Below are positions 43,662 to 52,937 of a stretch of 64,000 nucleotides of DNA, one piece after another. Every line of letters starts with the position of its first letter. Position 1 is the first letter of the stretch. A program made the translations under genes and the position numbers. The stretch comes from Helicobacter cetorum MIT 99-5656 (GTDB taxonomy: Bacteria > Campylobacterota > Campylobacteria > Campylobacterales > Helicobacteraceae). The stretch is from NCBI RefSeq assembly GCF_000259275.1, contig NC_017735.1, forward strand, positions 930,001 to 994,000, given 5' to 3'. Under the pieces are notes generated by a model. It saw nothing but the letters and a program-made list of their open reading frames with translations, was not told the DNA's origin and did not search any database.

Positions 43662-46331
43662 ATGGAACAACCAATCACTAAAGAAGGGACTTTAGCCTTA
43701 ATTGATACTTTTGCGTATTTGTTTAGAAGTTATTATATGAGTGCTAAAACTAAGCCTTTAACTAATAGCAAAGGCTTTCCTACAGGGCTTTTGACTGGGC
43801 TTGTGGGCATGGTTAAGAAATTTTATAAAGACAGAAAAAACATGCCCTTTATTGTGTTTGCCCTAGAAAGTCAAACTAAAACTAAAAGGGCTGAAAAACT
43901 AGGCGAGTATAAACAAAATCGTAAAGATGCCCCAGAAGAGATGCTTTTACAAATTCCTATCGCACTAGAATGGTTGCAAAAAATGGGTTTTACTTGTATA
44001 GAAGTGAGCGGGTTTGAAGCTGATGATGTTATAGCAAGTCTAGCCACACTAAGCCCTTATAAAACCCGCATTTATTCTAAAGATAAGGATTTTAACCAGC
44101 TTTTGAGCGATAAAATCGTGCTTTTTGATGGTAAAACAGAGTTTTTGGCTAAGGATTGTTTTGAAAAATACGGCGTAATGCCAAGTCAATTCACAGATTA
44201 TCAAGGTATTGTTGGAGATAGTAGCGACAATTACAAAGGAATTAAGGGTATTGGGGGCAAGAACGCTAAAGAATTATTGCAAAAATTAGGGAGTTTAGAA
44301 AAGATTTATGAAAATTTAGAGTTAGCACAAAATTTGCTTAGCCCTAAAATGTATCAAGCTCTTATTGAAGATAAAGAAAGTGCGTTTTTAAGCAAGGAGT
44401 TAGCCACTTTAGAGAGAGAATGTATTAAGGAATTTGATTTTTCAAGTTGTGCTTTTCCTAGCGAGAACCCCTTATTAAAAATTACAGATGAATTAAAAGA
44501 ATATGGTTTTGTCTCTACTTTAAAAGATTTAGAAAATTCCCCTTCGCTTTTAAGTTTAGCCACTGATAGGGGCGAAAAAACAGCTAACACCATAGAACAA
44601 ACAAACATGATAGCTTTAGAAAATACCGAGCAATTCAATGCGTTTTTAGAGCGTTTAGAGACGCCACATGCTAGAGTTTTTATGCGTTTAGTGGTTAGTA
44701 AAAAGAAAGAAATTCTAGCCCTAGCATTCTTATGCGAAAATCAAGGCTATTTTTTATCCTTAGAAGAAGAGTTGTTTATGCCTTTTTCTTTAGAGTTTCT
44801 AAAAAACGCTTTTTCTAAAATGTTAAAGAACGCTCACATCATAGGGCATGATTTAAAAACCCTATTAAGCTTTCTAAAAGCAAAATACAAGGTGCCTTTA
44901 GAAAACATTCAACTCCAAGACACTCAAATTTTAGCGTTTTTGAAAAATTCTGAGAAAGTGAAATTTGATGAAGTTTTAAATGCGTATTTAAAAGAAGATT
45001 TAATTACGCATGAAGAGATAAAGGATTTCAATACAAAAAGTAAGGCTGAAAAATTAGAACACATGAGCTTGGAATTAAAAGCTTTAAAGCGTCTGTGCGA
45101 GTATTTTGAAAATGGGGGGCTAGAAGAGAGCTTGCTTGTTTTAGCTAAAGAAATTGAAATGCCTTTTATGAAAGTGCTAATAGATATGGAATTTCAAGGC
45201 TTTAAAATTGATGTGAATTATTTCACGCAATTAGAGCAAGAATTTAAAAATTCATTGAGTGAATTAGAATCTAAAATTTTAGATTTAATAGGTATTGATT
45301 TTAATCTCAACTCCCCTAAACAGCTAAGTGAAGTCTTGTATGAAAAGTTAGAACTTCCTAAAAATAGAAGCAATTCTACTGATGAAAAAAACTTATCAAA
45401 AATCATTGACAAACACCCAAGCATTCCTTTAATCTTAGAATACAGAGAGTTAAACAAGCTTGCTAACACTTATGTAGCCCCTTTATTACGCTTAAAAGAT
45501 AGGGAAGATAAAATCCATACCACTTTTATACAAACCGGCACTACCACAGGGCGTTTAAGCTCGCATACGCCAAATTTGCAAAATATTCCGGTGCGTTCTA
45601 GCAAAGGGCTACTCATTCGTAAAGGTTTTATTCCTAGCTCTAAAGATTATTGTTTATTAGGGGTGGATTATTCTCAAATTGAGTTGCGTTTGTTAGCCCA
45701 TTTTAGTCAGGATAAGGACTTAATGGAGGCGTTTTTAAAAGGGCGAGACATTCATTTAGAAACTTCTAAGGCGTTGTTTGGCGAAAACTTAGCTAAAGAT
45801 AAACGATATATTGCTAAAAGCATTAATTTTGGGCTTGTATATGGCATGGGGAGTAAGAAATTAAGCGAAACCTTAAATATTCCTTTAAATGAGGCTAAGA
45901 GCTATATAGAGGCGTATTTCAAACGATTTCCTAGTATAAAAGATTATTTAAATAGCATGCAAGATGAAATTTTAAAAACTTCTAAAGCCTTTACTTTACT
46001 TGGGCGTTATAGGGTGTTTGATTTTACGAATGTCAATGATTATGTTAAGGGCAATTATCTAAGAGAGGGCGTGAATGCGATTTTTCAAGGGAGTGCGAGC
46101 GATTTATTGAAACTTGCGATGTTAAAAGTGAGCGAGCGTTTTAAAAATGACTCTTCGGTGAGATTGCTCTTACAAGTGCATGATGAATTGATTTTTGAGA
46201 TTGAAGAAAAAAACGCTTTGAAGTTAAAACAAGAAATAGAGCATATTCTTAATAACGAAGTTTATTCTTTAAGAGTGCCACTAGAAACAGGTGCGTTTAT
46301 TGCTAAGCGTTGGAATGATTTAAAAGGTTAG
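43662..46331 (+). CDS. polA: DNA polymerase I
   Basis: 889 residues. N-terminal 5'-nuclease domain (LALIDTFAYLFRSYYM, VSGFEADDVIASLA, YSKDKDFNQLL, GDSSDNYKGIKGIGGKNA); a middle domain that retains the fold but shows no D-x-E of the proofreading site where expected (FMRLVVSKKKEILALAF); and the polymerase domain with TGRLSSHTPNLQNIPVR, LGVDYSQIELRLLAHFS, AKSINFGLVYGMG and LLQVHDELIFE. It fills gaps and removes RNA primers. H. pylori Pol I is reported to lack proofreading, in line with this. Confidence 0.95.
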   Translation: MEQPITKEGTLALIDTFAYLFRSYYMSAKTKPLTNSKGFPTGLLTGLVGMVKKFYKDRKNMPFIVFALESQTKTKRAEKLGEYKQNRKDAPEEMLLQIPIALEWLQKMGFTCIEVSGFEADDVIASLATLSPYKTRIYSKDKDFNQLLSDKIVLFDGKTEFLAKDCFEKYGVMPSQFTDYQGIVGDSSDNYKGIKGIGGKNAKELLQKLGSLEKIYENLELAQNLLSPKMYQALIEDKESAFLSKELATLERECIKEFDFSSCAFPSENPLLKITDELKEYGFVSTLKDLENSPSLLSLATDRGEKTANTIEQTNMIALENTEQFNAFLERLETPHARVFMRLVVSKKKEILALAFLCENQGYFLSLEEELFMPFSLEFLKNAFSKMLKNAHIIGHDLKTLLSFLKAKYKVPLENIQLQDTQILAFLKNSEKVKFDEVLNAYLKEDLITHEEIKDFNTKSKAEKLEHMSLELKALKRLCEYFENGGLEESLLVLAKEIEMPFMKVLIDMEFQGFKIDVNYFTQLEQEFKNSLSELESKILDLIGIDFNLNSPKQLSEVLYEKLELPKNRSNSTDEKNLSKIIDKHPSIPLILEYRELNKLANTYVAPLLRLKDREDKIHTTFIQTGTTTGRLSSHTPNLQNIPVRSSKGLLIRKGFIPSSKDYCLLGVDYSQIELRLLAHFSQDKDLMEAFLKGRDIHLETSKALFGENLAKDKRYIAKSINFGLVYGMGSKKLSETLNIPLNEAKSYIEAYFKRFPSIKDYLNSMQDEILKTSKAFTLLGRYRVFDFTNVNDYVKGNYLREGVNAIFQGSASDLLKLAMLKVSERFKNDSSVRLLLQVHDELIFEIEEKNALKLKQEIEHILNNEVYSLRVPLETGAFIAKRWNDLKG

Positions 46332-46440
46332 CATTTTTTAATTGAGTTTAAGAAAAAATATATTATTATTGTCCCATAAGTAATACTTAGCACTTTAGCT
46401 AATTACAAAAGAATAATAGTAAAGGGAAAAGACTGACGAC

Positions 46441-47190
46441 ATGTTGAAAAAAGTTATATTATTAGGGGCATTGGGTGTTGTGGCGAACGCTGAGGAGAGC
46501 AGTGCTTTTGTAGGGATTAATTACCAAGTGAGTATGATACAAAATCAGACTAAAATGGTTAATGAAAATGGCACACAAAAGCCTTTGATGAAATTTCCCC
46601 CTTATGCAGGGGCTGGGGTGCAAATTGGTTACAAACAATTTTTTGGCAAGAAGAAGTGGTTTGGAATGCGTTATTATGGATTTTTTGATTATAACCATAA
46701 CCGCTTTGGTGTGATGAAAAAGGGTACTCCGGTTGGCGAGAGTGGTTTTATTTATAATAGCTTTAGCTTTGGGGGCAATACCTTGACGGAAAGGGATTCT
46801 TATCAAGGGCAATACTATCTTAATCTATTCACTTATGGTGCGGCTCTTGATACACTATGGAATTTTGTGAATAAAGAAAACATGGTTTTTGGTTTTATGG
46901 TGGGCATTCAAGTTGCAGGAGATAGTTGGGCAACAAGTATTAGCAAAGAGATTTCTAATTATGTGAAGCATAGTCATAATGGCTCTACTTATAGCCCAGC
47001 AAATTTTCAGTTTTTATTTAATTTTGGGATTCGCACCCATATTGCTAAACACAATAGCTTGGAGTTAGGCATTAAGGTGCCTACGATTACGCATAAGTTT
47101 TTCTCTCTTAAAAATGAAAAAGGAGACATTTTAGAAGCTAATATCCGCCGTGTGTATGCGTTTCAAATCAGCTACATGAGAGATTTTTAA
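46441..47190 (+). CDS. Hor-family outer-membrane protein
   Basis: 249 residues. Signal peptide VILLGALGVVANA, mature start EESSAFVGINYQVSM, then IGYKQFFGKKKWFGMRYYGFFDYNHNRFG, FTYGAALDTLWNFV, MVGIQVAGDSWAT, FQFLFNFGIRTHIAKHNSLELGIKVPTI and the terminal RRVYAFQISYMRDF, the shared Hop/Hor barrel signature. Shorter than Hop proteins and without the adhesin domain. By gene order (polA, this gene, ilvE) it corresponds to HP1469. AAAGGGAAAAG lies upstream. The ligand is unknown. Confidence 0.85.
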   Translation: MLKKVILLGALGVVANAEESSAFVGINYQVSMIQNQTKMVNENGTQKPLMKFPPYAGAGVQIGYKQFFGKKKWFGMRYYGFFDYNHNRFGVMKKGTPVGESGFIYNSFSFGGNTLTERDSYQGQYYLNLFTYGAALDTLWNFVNKENMVFGFMVGIQVAGDSWATSISKEISNYVKHSHNGSTYSPANFQFLFNFGIRTHIAKHNSLELGIKVPTITHKFFSLKNEKGDILEANIRRVYAFQISYMRDF

Positions 47191-47235
47191 TCGCATTTAG
47201 ATACAATCATACCTATTTTGGATTAAAGGTGTGAG

Positions 47236-48261
47236 ATGATAGAAAATTTAGACTGGGAACATTTAGGCTTTAATTATATTAAAACGGATTTTCGTTTTGT
47301 AGCTATTTATAAAAACGGCTCGTGGTCAAAGGGCGAGCTGGTGAGCGAAAATATTTTACAACTTAGTGAAGCTTCGCCGGTATTACACTATGGGCAAGCT
47401 TGTTTTGAAGGCTTGAAAGCTTATCGCTCTAAGGATAATAAAGCCTTGTTGTTTCGCCCCTTAGAAAATGCCAAACGCTTACAAGACTCATGCGAAAGGC
47501 TGGTTATGCCAAAAGTGAGCGAAGAGTTGTTTTTAAAAGCATGCGCTCAGGTCGTTCAAGCTAATATAAAATTCCTTGCCCCCTATAGAAGCGGTGCGAG
47601 TTTGTATTTACGCCCTTTTGTTATAGGTATAGGGGATAATCTAGGGGTAAAACCTGCTAGTGAATACCTTTTTAGCGTGTTTTGTGTGCCTGTGGGGGCG
47701 TATTTTAAGGGGGGTATAGAAAAAAATGGGGCGAGATTTATTTCCACAACTTTTGATAGGGCTGCTCCTAAAGGCACAGGGGGGGTCAAAGTTGGAGGAA
47801 ATTATGCTGCAAGTTTGTTAGCCCATCAAAAAGCCATAGAACAAGGCTATGATGATTGCATTTACTTAGACCCCATAACACATTCTAAAATTGAAGAAGT
47901 AGGGGCGGCTAATTTTTTTGGCATAACACAGGATAATTGTTTTGTAACCCCCCATTCGCCTAGCATTTTACCAAGCATCACCAGAAAAAGTTTGATGGTT
48001 TTAGCTAAAGAATTTTTAAATTTGGAAGTCAAAGAAAGAGATATTTTTATTGATGAATTAAGCGGTTTTAAAGAGGCTGGGGCGTGCGGGACAGCGGCGG
48101 TGATTACGCCTATTAGAGAGATTAGACACAATGAAAAAACCTATCATTTTGAAACGCCGGGCAAAGTTACTAAACAGCTCTATGATTTGCTTTTAAACAT
48201 CCAACAAGGCGAGCAAAAAGCCCCAAAAGATTGGGTGCTTGAAATTCCATTGAATGGTTAG
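47236..48261 (+). CDS. ilvE: IlvE, branched-chain amino-acid aminotransferase
   Basis: 341 residues, fold-type IV PLP enzyme. [17 protein letters not shown] near residue 53, [19 protein letters not shown], and [21 protein letters not shown] near residue 180, whose lysine should bind PLP, then [19 protein letters not shown] and [17 protein letters not shown]. It makes the last step of leucine, isoleucine and valine synthesis, transferring an amino group from glutamate. Long BCAT type. AAAGGTGTGAG precedes the ATG. Confidence 0.95.
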   Translation: MIENLDWEHLGFNYIKTDFRFVAIYKNGSWSKGELVSENILQLSEASPVLHYGQACFEGLKAYRSKDNKALLFRPLENAKRLQDSCERLVMPKVSEELFLKACAQVVQANIKFLAPYRSGASLYLRPFVIGIGDNLGVKPASEYLFSVFCVPVGAYFKGGIEKNGARFISTTFDRAAPKGTGGVKVGGNYAASLLAHQKAIEQGYDDCIYLDPITHSKIEEVGAANFFGITQDNCFVTPHSPSILPSITRKSLMVLAKEFLNLEVKERDIFIDELSGFKEAGACGTAAVITPIREIRHNEKTYHFETPGKVTKQLYDLLLNIQQGEQKAPKDWVLEIPLNG

Positions 48262-48303
48262 GATTTTACTAGTCGTTTTGAATTTGAGAGAGCGTTCTTA
48301 TTG

Positions 48304-49038
48304 TTAGTCATTAAGCGTTTTTAAAAATTCCAAAATATTCTGTTCTCTTAAGACATGCTTATGCGAAAAGAAGCTTTCAATTTGGTGGTTGTTAGAAAAT
48401 TCTCTTTTATGTGCATAGGCTTTTCTAATGTAGGGGGCAAATCCAAAAGGATTTTCTAAATTCCTTAAGGCGTTTTTCAAACTATTTTCATTTTTATTTA
48501 AATTATCAAAATAATTGAGCAAGACTTCTCTTGTTTCATAACTCAAAATGTCTGAACCTTTAAAGAAAGTAACATCTTCATTAGCGACTCCATACACATA
48601 AATTGCATTAGGCTTAGGGAGGTTTGAATTCCACATGGGGCGAGAAGACTGAAGATTTTTTTCACCCTTATCATTTTTAGAGAACTTAATTTCAATACCC
48701 ACCACATAATTAGAGGTAAAAACCAAAAAATCAGGGTAGTTTTGTGAGCCAAAAGGTTGGTATGAAAAATGGCTTGTAATGTTTAAGAAAGGGTTTTTGA
48801 TGATGTGGGGATTATATTTTTTTCTAAAACTTGCTTTTTGAGATGATTAAGGATAGTTTTTATTTCCTTGCTAGGCGTTTCTGCAATATGGTTTCAGTTC
48901 TTCTTTCAAATCGCCACTAATTTCGCTAAATTCCTTTTTTAAAGCGTTTCTAAATTTATCTTCAAATTGCTCCCCTGTGCTAGAGCTTGCAAAAAACTTT
49001 CTTTTTTTTAGAATTTCCTTAAACACATTTTCAAGCAT
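48304..49038 (-). pseudogene. Frameshifted PD-(D/E)xK restriction endonuclease
   Basis: Starts at 49038, overlapping the methyltransferase end by 8 bases: MLENVFKEILKKRKFFASSSTGEQFEDKF, then stops after about 55 codons. A second frame continues AETPSKEIKTILNHLKKQVLEKNI, and a third runs INITSHF-like sequence into NYPDFLVFTSNYVVGIEIKFSK, down to the stop at 48304. Two single-step frameshifts therefore break one gene of about 240 residues. The P-D-x10-E-x-K pattern is the catalytic core of many type II enzymes. Tight overlap with the methyltransferase shows they formed one R-M pair. The nuclease is presumably inactive. Confidence 0.75.
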
Positions 49039-49933
49039 ATAATTCCTTTAGTCTGCAATATTCTTCCACAAAATCATAGGTAGAAAATCCCAAAACTTGT
49101 GTGTTTTTATGAGCAAGTTTATTAAAATCAATTTTATTAATAATGGCTAGGGCTTCCTTTGAATGGGCTTTAATGAAAAAATATTGCCGGTTTTTGACAA
49201 GCAATTTTGCATTTGTAATCTTTTCGTTGTAATCATAAAAGCCCTGTCTCACAACCGCAAAATCCCATTGATACTCTTCTTTGTTGAAATACTTAAGGGT
49301 GTTTGGCGTGTTATTGTGGATATAGGTTATAAAGTCATTATGGCGGATTTTTGGAGGGTTATAAATGCGTTCATCTTTAAGATTTAAGGCAGTATTTTTA
49401 TGCATATAGACTTGAAAAACGCATTTCACATCATAGGGACGCTCATTAAAAATAAAGGCGTTCTTTTCTAAATTGACACTCAAAACCAATTTTGCACGCT
49501 CATCAATATGTTTTTGAATGGAATAGCGTTTGAATAAGTTAGGCAAAATAAACGCAACAATGGGTGCTTCGTTTAAAGATTTGTTTAAAAAATCTAAGGC
49601 TAATTTTCCCCTATGACCAAAGGGAGGGTTACCGACAACAATACGCTTTTGATTGAATTTGATAAATTCTTTTAAGTAATCTTTTTTCTGAATACTTTGA
49701 GCGTTGGGGGCAATATCAAGGGCGAGCAAATTAGTAATTCCTAATTCTTTTAACGCATAAACAAAACTTCCATTTCCAGCACTTGGCTCTAAAAAATGAA
49801 AATTGATTAAGTCTAGCCCTAAATTTTGCGTGATGAGATTTCTTAATCGCTCTAAACAGAAGCGTGCGATTTTTGGATTTGTATAAAAAGCGTCTAGGTT
49901 TTTAAAATCTTTCAATACAGCGTTACTAGCCAT
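49031..49933 (-). CDS. Type II N6-adenine DNA methyltransferase (gamma-like order)
   Basis: 300 residues. FYTNPKIARFCLERL (motif X-like) near residue 16, motif I FLEPSAGNGSFVYAL near residue 47, and motif IV IVVGNPPFGHRGKLAL near residue 98; N-P-P-F marks adenine-N6 methylation. The frame is intact while its nuclease partner downstream is broken, so it now acts as a solitary methyltransferase protecting an unknown site and perhaps influencing expression. The start ATG follows the 67-codon gene by 2 bases on the same strand. The pair lies between ilvE and fbp, a junction not contiguous in H. pylori. Confidence 0.85.
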   Translation of the reverse strand: MASNAVLKDFKNLDAFYTNPKIARFCLERLRNLITQNLGLDLINFHFLEPSAGNGSFVYALKELGITNLLALDIAPNAQSIQKKDYLKEFIKFNQKRIVVGNPPFGHRGKLALDFLNKSLNEAPIVAFILPNLFKRYSIQKHIDERAKLVLSVNLEKNAFIFNERPYDVKCVFQVYMHKNTALNLKDERIYNPPKIRHNDFITYIHNNTPNTLKYFNKEEYQWDFAVVRQGFYDYNEKITNAKLLVKNRQYFFIKAHSKEALAIINKIDFNKLAHKNTQVLGFSTYDFVEEYCRLKELYA

Positions 49934-49935
49934 TT

Positions 49936-50139
49936 TTAATTGAAATCAAACCCACCCACTTCGCCTAAACTCATGCTTTCATAAGTGGCGTTCACATAAC
50001 CATTACGAGTTTCACAATTTAGGACTTGTTCGCATTTCAAGCAACTTGTTACTTGTTTATCATCTTGACAAGCTTGTAATTTCAAAAGAGCGTCATTAAA
50101 ACGCTCTTCATATTCTAATTTTTTAGCACTATCTTGCAT
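49936..50139 (-). CDS. Small cysteine-containing conserved protein
   Basis: 67 residues. Four cysteines in the middle, CQDDKQVTSCLKCEQVLNCETR, with C-x8-C-x2-C-x5-C spacing that could hold zinc or disulfides. Ends GYVNATYESMSLGEVGGFDFN. Its ATG overlaps the fbp stop by one base, implying coupling with fbp. Similar small proteins occur next to fbp in other Helicobacter genomes, as I recall. No function is known to me. Confidence 0.65.
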   Translation of the reverse strand: MQDSAKKLEYEERFNDALLKLQACQDDKQVTSCLKCEQVLNCETRNGYVNATYESMSLGEVGGFDFN

Positions 50140-51011
50140 TATTCTCCCTTTAAATGTTCTTCTAAAATTTTAGCCTCGTAAGCACTTGTTAAATAGCATT
50201 CGCATTTCTCATGATAACTTGCTACGCCTTGTTCTAACAAACGCTCTTTAATGCCCTTATTGAAACAAAACGCTTCCCCCTTAGCTTTTTCAATCATAAA
50301 AGCTAGTGGAAAGACTTCAAAAAGCTTGCGTAATTTCTTTTGGGGGTAGGAAAACACCCCACCTTTTTTAATCAATAAGTGATGCACATCAGCTACCATG
50401 GCTCCTGAATAGCGTAAGCGGTAATTTTCTTCAAAAAGCGTGTTTAAAGCTTTTTTTAGTCCTAGAGAAAAGTCTTTTTGATTGCCCCCACTAGCGATGA
50501 TTTTACCCTTATTTTCCAAAGTAATTATCTCTATGAAATGGAATTGATTTTGATAAAAAGCATAGCGATAGACTTTATCTAAGGCTATGACTAATTCAAT
50601 TTTATGTCCAAAAACCACATAAAGGCTTGCGACTAAGTTTTGAGCTTTAAAATCGTTTTCATAAATTCCCATAATCGTGCCAACTAAGAAATTTGCTTCC
50701 ATAACCGAACTCCCATCTAAGGGGTCATAAGCGATACAATAAGAGCCGTTTTCTTTAGTAATAGGCATTTCTTTTTCTTCACTAAAGACACTTTTTATTT
50801 TTTCTAAACCTAAAAAATTTTCTTCTAAGAATTTGTCTAGGGCTAAATCCGCCTTGATAGGGGTATCTCCGCTACTATTTTCTGATTTGGTATAACTCCC
50901 TGCATCAGGTTTTTCTAAAATTTCTTGAGCTTTTTTAGCCCCTTTTTCTAAAAGAGAGATGATTTCTATAACAATATTTGCATGCGTGCCTTTAAAATGT
51001 TTGTAATCCAT
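50139..51011 (-). CDS. fbp: Fructose-1,6-bisphosphatase
   Basis: 290 residues, class I. KADLALDKFLEENFLGLEKIKSVFSEEKE carries the first metal acidic residues (about 53-80), YDPLDGSSVMEANFLVGTIMGIY is the hallmark D-P-L-D-G-S-S near residue 95, and RYSGAMVADVHHLLIKKGGVFSYP is the substrate loop near residue 200. It drives gluconeogenesis by dephosphorylating fructose-1,6-bisphosphate. Divergent from rpe with about 70 bases between. Corresponds to HP1385. Confidence 0.94.
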   Translation of the reverse strand: MDYKHFKGTHANIVIEIISLLEKGAKKAQEILEKPDAGSYTKSENSSGDTPIKADLALDKFLEENFLGLEKIKSVFSEEKEMPITKENGSYCIAYDPLDGSSVMEANFLVGTIMGIYENDFKAQNLVASLYVVFGHKIELVIALDKVYRYAFYQNQFHFIEIITLENKGKIIASGGNQKDFSLGLKKALNTLFEENYRLRYSGAMVADVHHLLIKKGGVFSYPQKKLRKLFEVFPLAFMIEKAKGEAFCFNKGIKERLLEQGVASYHEKCECYLTSAYEAKILEEHLKGE

Positions 51012-51081
51012 AAAAACCCTTTTATGATTTGATTAAAAATGCTAACATTTTACTTTAAAACATTGAAATTAGGGAAGTATT

Positions 51082-51735
51082 TTGAAAGTAGCCCCAAGCC
51101 TTTTGAGTGCTGATTTTATGTGCTTGGCACAAGAGTTAGAGAGTGTGAATAACGCCGATTTTTTGCATGTTGATGTGATGGATGGGCATTATGTGCCTAA
51201 TTTAACCATGGGTCCTGTTATTTTAGAAAATGTTGCACAAATGTGCAAAGTGCCTTTAGATGTGCATTTAATGGTAGAAAATGCGAGTTTTTTTGTAGAG
51301 CTATTTGCCCCTTTAAAACCACATTTTATTAGCATTCATGCAGAAAATGAAAAGCATCCCCACAGAGTGTTACAACGCATCAAAAATTTAGGCATAACAC
51401 CCGGAGTGGTGCTAAACCCCCACACGCATGAAGAGAGCATTAAATATTTATTAGAAAGCGTAGGTTTAGTGCTTTTAATGAGTGTCAATCCGGGCTTTGG
51501 CGGGCAAAAGTTTTTAGACTTGGTGTTAGAAAAATGCTTGAAAATCAAGGCATTAATGAAGCAATATAACCCTAGCTGTCTTTTGGAAGTGGATGGGGGC
51601 GTGAATGACAAAAATATTCTTCAGCTTAAAGAAGTAGGCGTAGATATTGTGGTCTCTGGAAGCTATATTTTTAAATCAAAAAATCGTAAGCTTGCCATTG
51701 AAGGCTTACAGAATGTTAGAAAATCTCTTGCATAA
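51082..51735 (+). CDS. rpe: Ribulose-phosphate 3-epimerase
   Basis: 217 residues from a TTG start with AGGGAAG upstream; the family start VAPSLLSADF follows at once, so no ATG is needed. DFLHVDVMDGHYVPNLTMGP, DVHLMVENAS, FISIHAE, LLMSVNPGFGGQKF and LEVDGGVNDKN are the (beta/alpha)8-barrel metal and phosphate motifs. It interconverts ribulose- and xylulose-5-phosphate in the pentose phosphate pathway. Overlaps the dnaQ-like gene by 23 bases. Confidence 0.95.
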   Translation: MKVAPSLLSADFMCLAQELESVNNADFLHVDVMDGHYVPNLTMGPVILENVAQMCKVPLDVHLMVENASFFVELFAPLKPHFISIHAENEKHPHRVLQRIKNLGITPGVVLNPHTHEESIKYLLESVGLVLLMSVNPGFGGQKFLDLVLEKCLKIKALMKQYNPSCLLEVDGGVNDKNILQLKEVGVDIVVSGSYIFKSKNRKLAIEGLQNVRKSLA

Positions 51736-52600
51736 AGATATTCAAGTATTAATCGCTCGCTTAAAGCATCAAGATATTTCCTTAAGCACGCTTGAAAGTT
51801 TGCTCTCTCGCCTTGTTTGTGATGAAATCAATTTGGAATACTTAAAGGCATGTGGGTTGAATTTCATGGAAACTAACGACAATTTAATCACGCTCAAAAA
51901 CCTTAAAACCCCCCTTAAAGATGAAGTTTTTTCCTTTATTGATTTAGAGACAACAGGCTCTTGCCCCCTAAAACATGAGATTTTAGAAATTGGAGCTGTG
52001 CAGGTTCAGGGGGGGCAAATCATCAATCGTTTTGAAACTTTTATTAAGGTTAAAAGCGTGCCAGATTATATCACTGAGCTTACAGGTATTGCTTATGAAG
52101 ACACCTTGAACGCTCCAAATATCAAAGAAGTTTTACAAGAATTACGGCTTTTTTTAGGCAATAGCGTGTTTGTGGCTCATAACGCTAATTTTGATTACGC
52201 TTTTTTGGAGCGGTATTTTGTAGAGAAATTGCATAGCCCGCTATTGAATTTGAAGCTTTGCACTTTGGATTTGGCTAGGCGTTCTATTTTGTCTATGCGT
52301 TATTCTTTGAGCTTTTTAAAAGAGCTTTTAGGATTTGATATTGAAATTAGCCATAGGGCTTATGCAGATGCATTAGCTAGTTATAGGCTCTTTGAAGTGT
52401 GCTTGTTGAACTTGCCTAGTTACATCAAAACAACAATAGATTTGATAGATTTTTCTTGCTGTGCGAAGACCTTAATCAAAAGACCTCCAAGGGCTTTCAA
52501 AAACTCTCAAAGCTCTAAAAGTTTCCCTTTATTTGAAAGAGTTCAAGATTTTTCAAGACCAAAGCCGACAACAAGCCCCCTTGAGTTGGCTTTGTTTTAA
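51713..52600 (+). CDS. dnaQ: DnaQ-like DEDDh 3'-5' exonuclease (Pol III epsilon type)
   Basis: 295 residues from the ATG at 51713; an upstream GTG in the same frame lies deep in rpe and adds no recognisable residues. A short N-terminal helical domain is followed by the exonuclease: FSFIDLETTGSCPLKHEILEIGAVQ (D-x-E) near residue 77, VAHNANFDYAFLERYF near residue 155 and HRAYADALASYRLF near residue 212. The C-terminal tail may bind a partner. Probable proofreading subunit of DNA polymerase III, or a stand-alone exonuclease. Overlap with rpe suggests coupling. Corresponds to HP1387. Confidence 0.85.
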   Translation: MLENLLHKDIQVLIARLKHQDISLSTLESLLSRLVCDEINLEYLKACGLNFMETNDNLITLKNLKTPLKDEVFSFIDLETTGSCPLKHEILEIGAVQVQGGQIINRFETFIKVKSVPDYITELTGIAYEDTLNAPNIKEVLQELRLFLGNSVFVAHNANFDYAFLERYFVEKLHSPLLNLKLCTLDLARRSILSMRYSLSFLKELLGFDIEISHRAYADALASYRLFEVCLLNLPSYIKTTIDLIDFSCCAKTLIKRPPRAFKNSQSSKSFPLFERVQDFSRPKPTTSPLELALF

Positions 52601-52618
52601 AAATAAAGCCTTTAAGCT

Positions 52619-52915
52619 TTAGCCCACAATATCTAGCAAATGCTCTTCATGCCATAACTCAATTTCTTCTTCTTCTAATTCAAACGCCTTAGACCTTTGC
52701 TGGCTTTGATAGTGTTTGGGAGAGCCTTCTTCAGAATTTTTATCGCTGATAGCTTGCGTATTTTCTAACGCCCTTGTTTCTTGGGCTAATTCAAGCTTGT
52801 TTTGAAAACTTTGTGCTAAGTCTAGCATATCGCTTCTTGCACCTTGCTGGATAGCGGAGTTCAAAGGGGCGTTTTGGTTGATATAAGTTACATTACCTAG
52901 AGCTGACACACCCAT
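52619..52915 (-). CDS. Small acidic conserved protein, unknown function
   Basis: 98 residues, polar, no signal or membrane segment. The N-terminus is GVSALGNVTYINQNAPLNSAIQQGARSDML, followed by helical LAQSFQNKLELAQETRALENTQ and an acidic end LEEEEIELWHEEHLLDIVG. A strong AAGGAGG site precedes the ATG. Located 22 bases after the NFACT gene on the same strand, so probably in the nadK-recN-NFACT operon. It resembles Helicobacter proteins of the HP1388-HP1391 locus by place only. Confidence 0.6.
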   Translation of the reverse strand: MGVSALGNVTYINQNAPLNSAIQQGARSDMLDLAQSFQNKLELAQETRALENTQAISDKNSEEGSPKHYQSQQRSKAFELEEEEIELWHEEHLLDIVG

Positions 52916-52937
52916 ATTAAACCTCCTTGAGTATGTT

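Noticed and set aside
48543-48752. 69-codon minus-strand ORF as a separate membrane protein
   Set aside because: It is an out-of-frame reading of the nuclease pseudogene, whose true frame gives the P-D...E-x-K motif.
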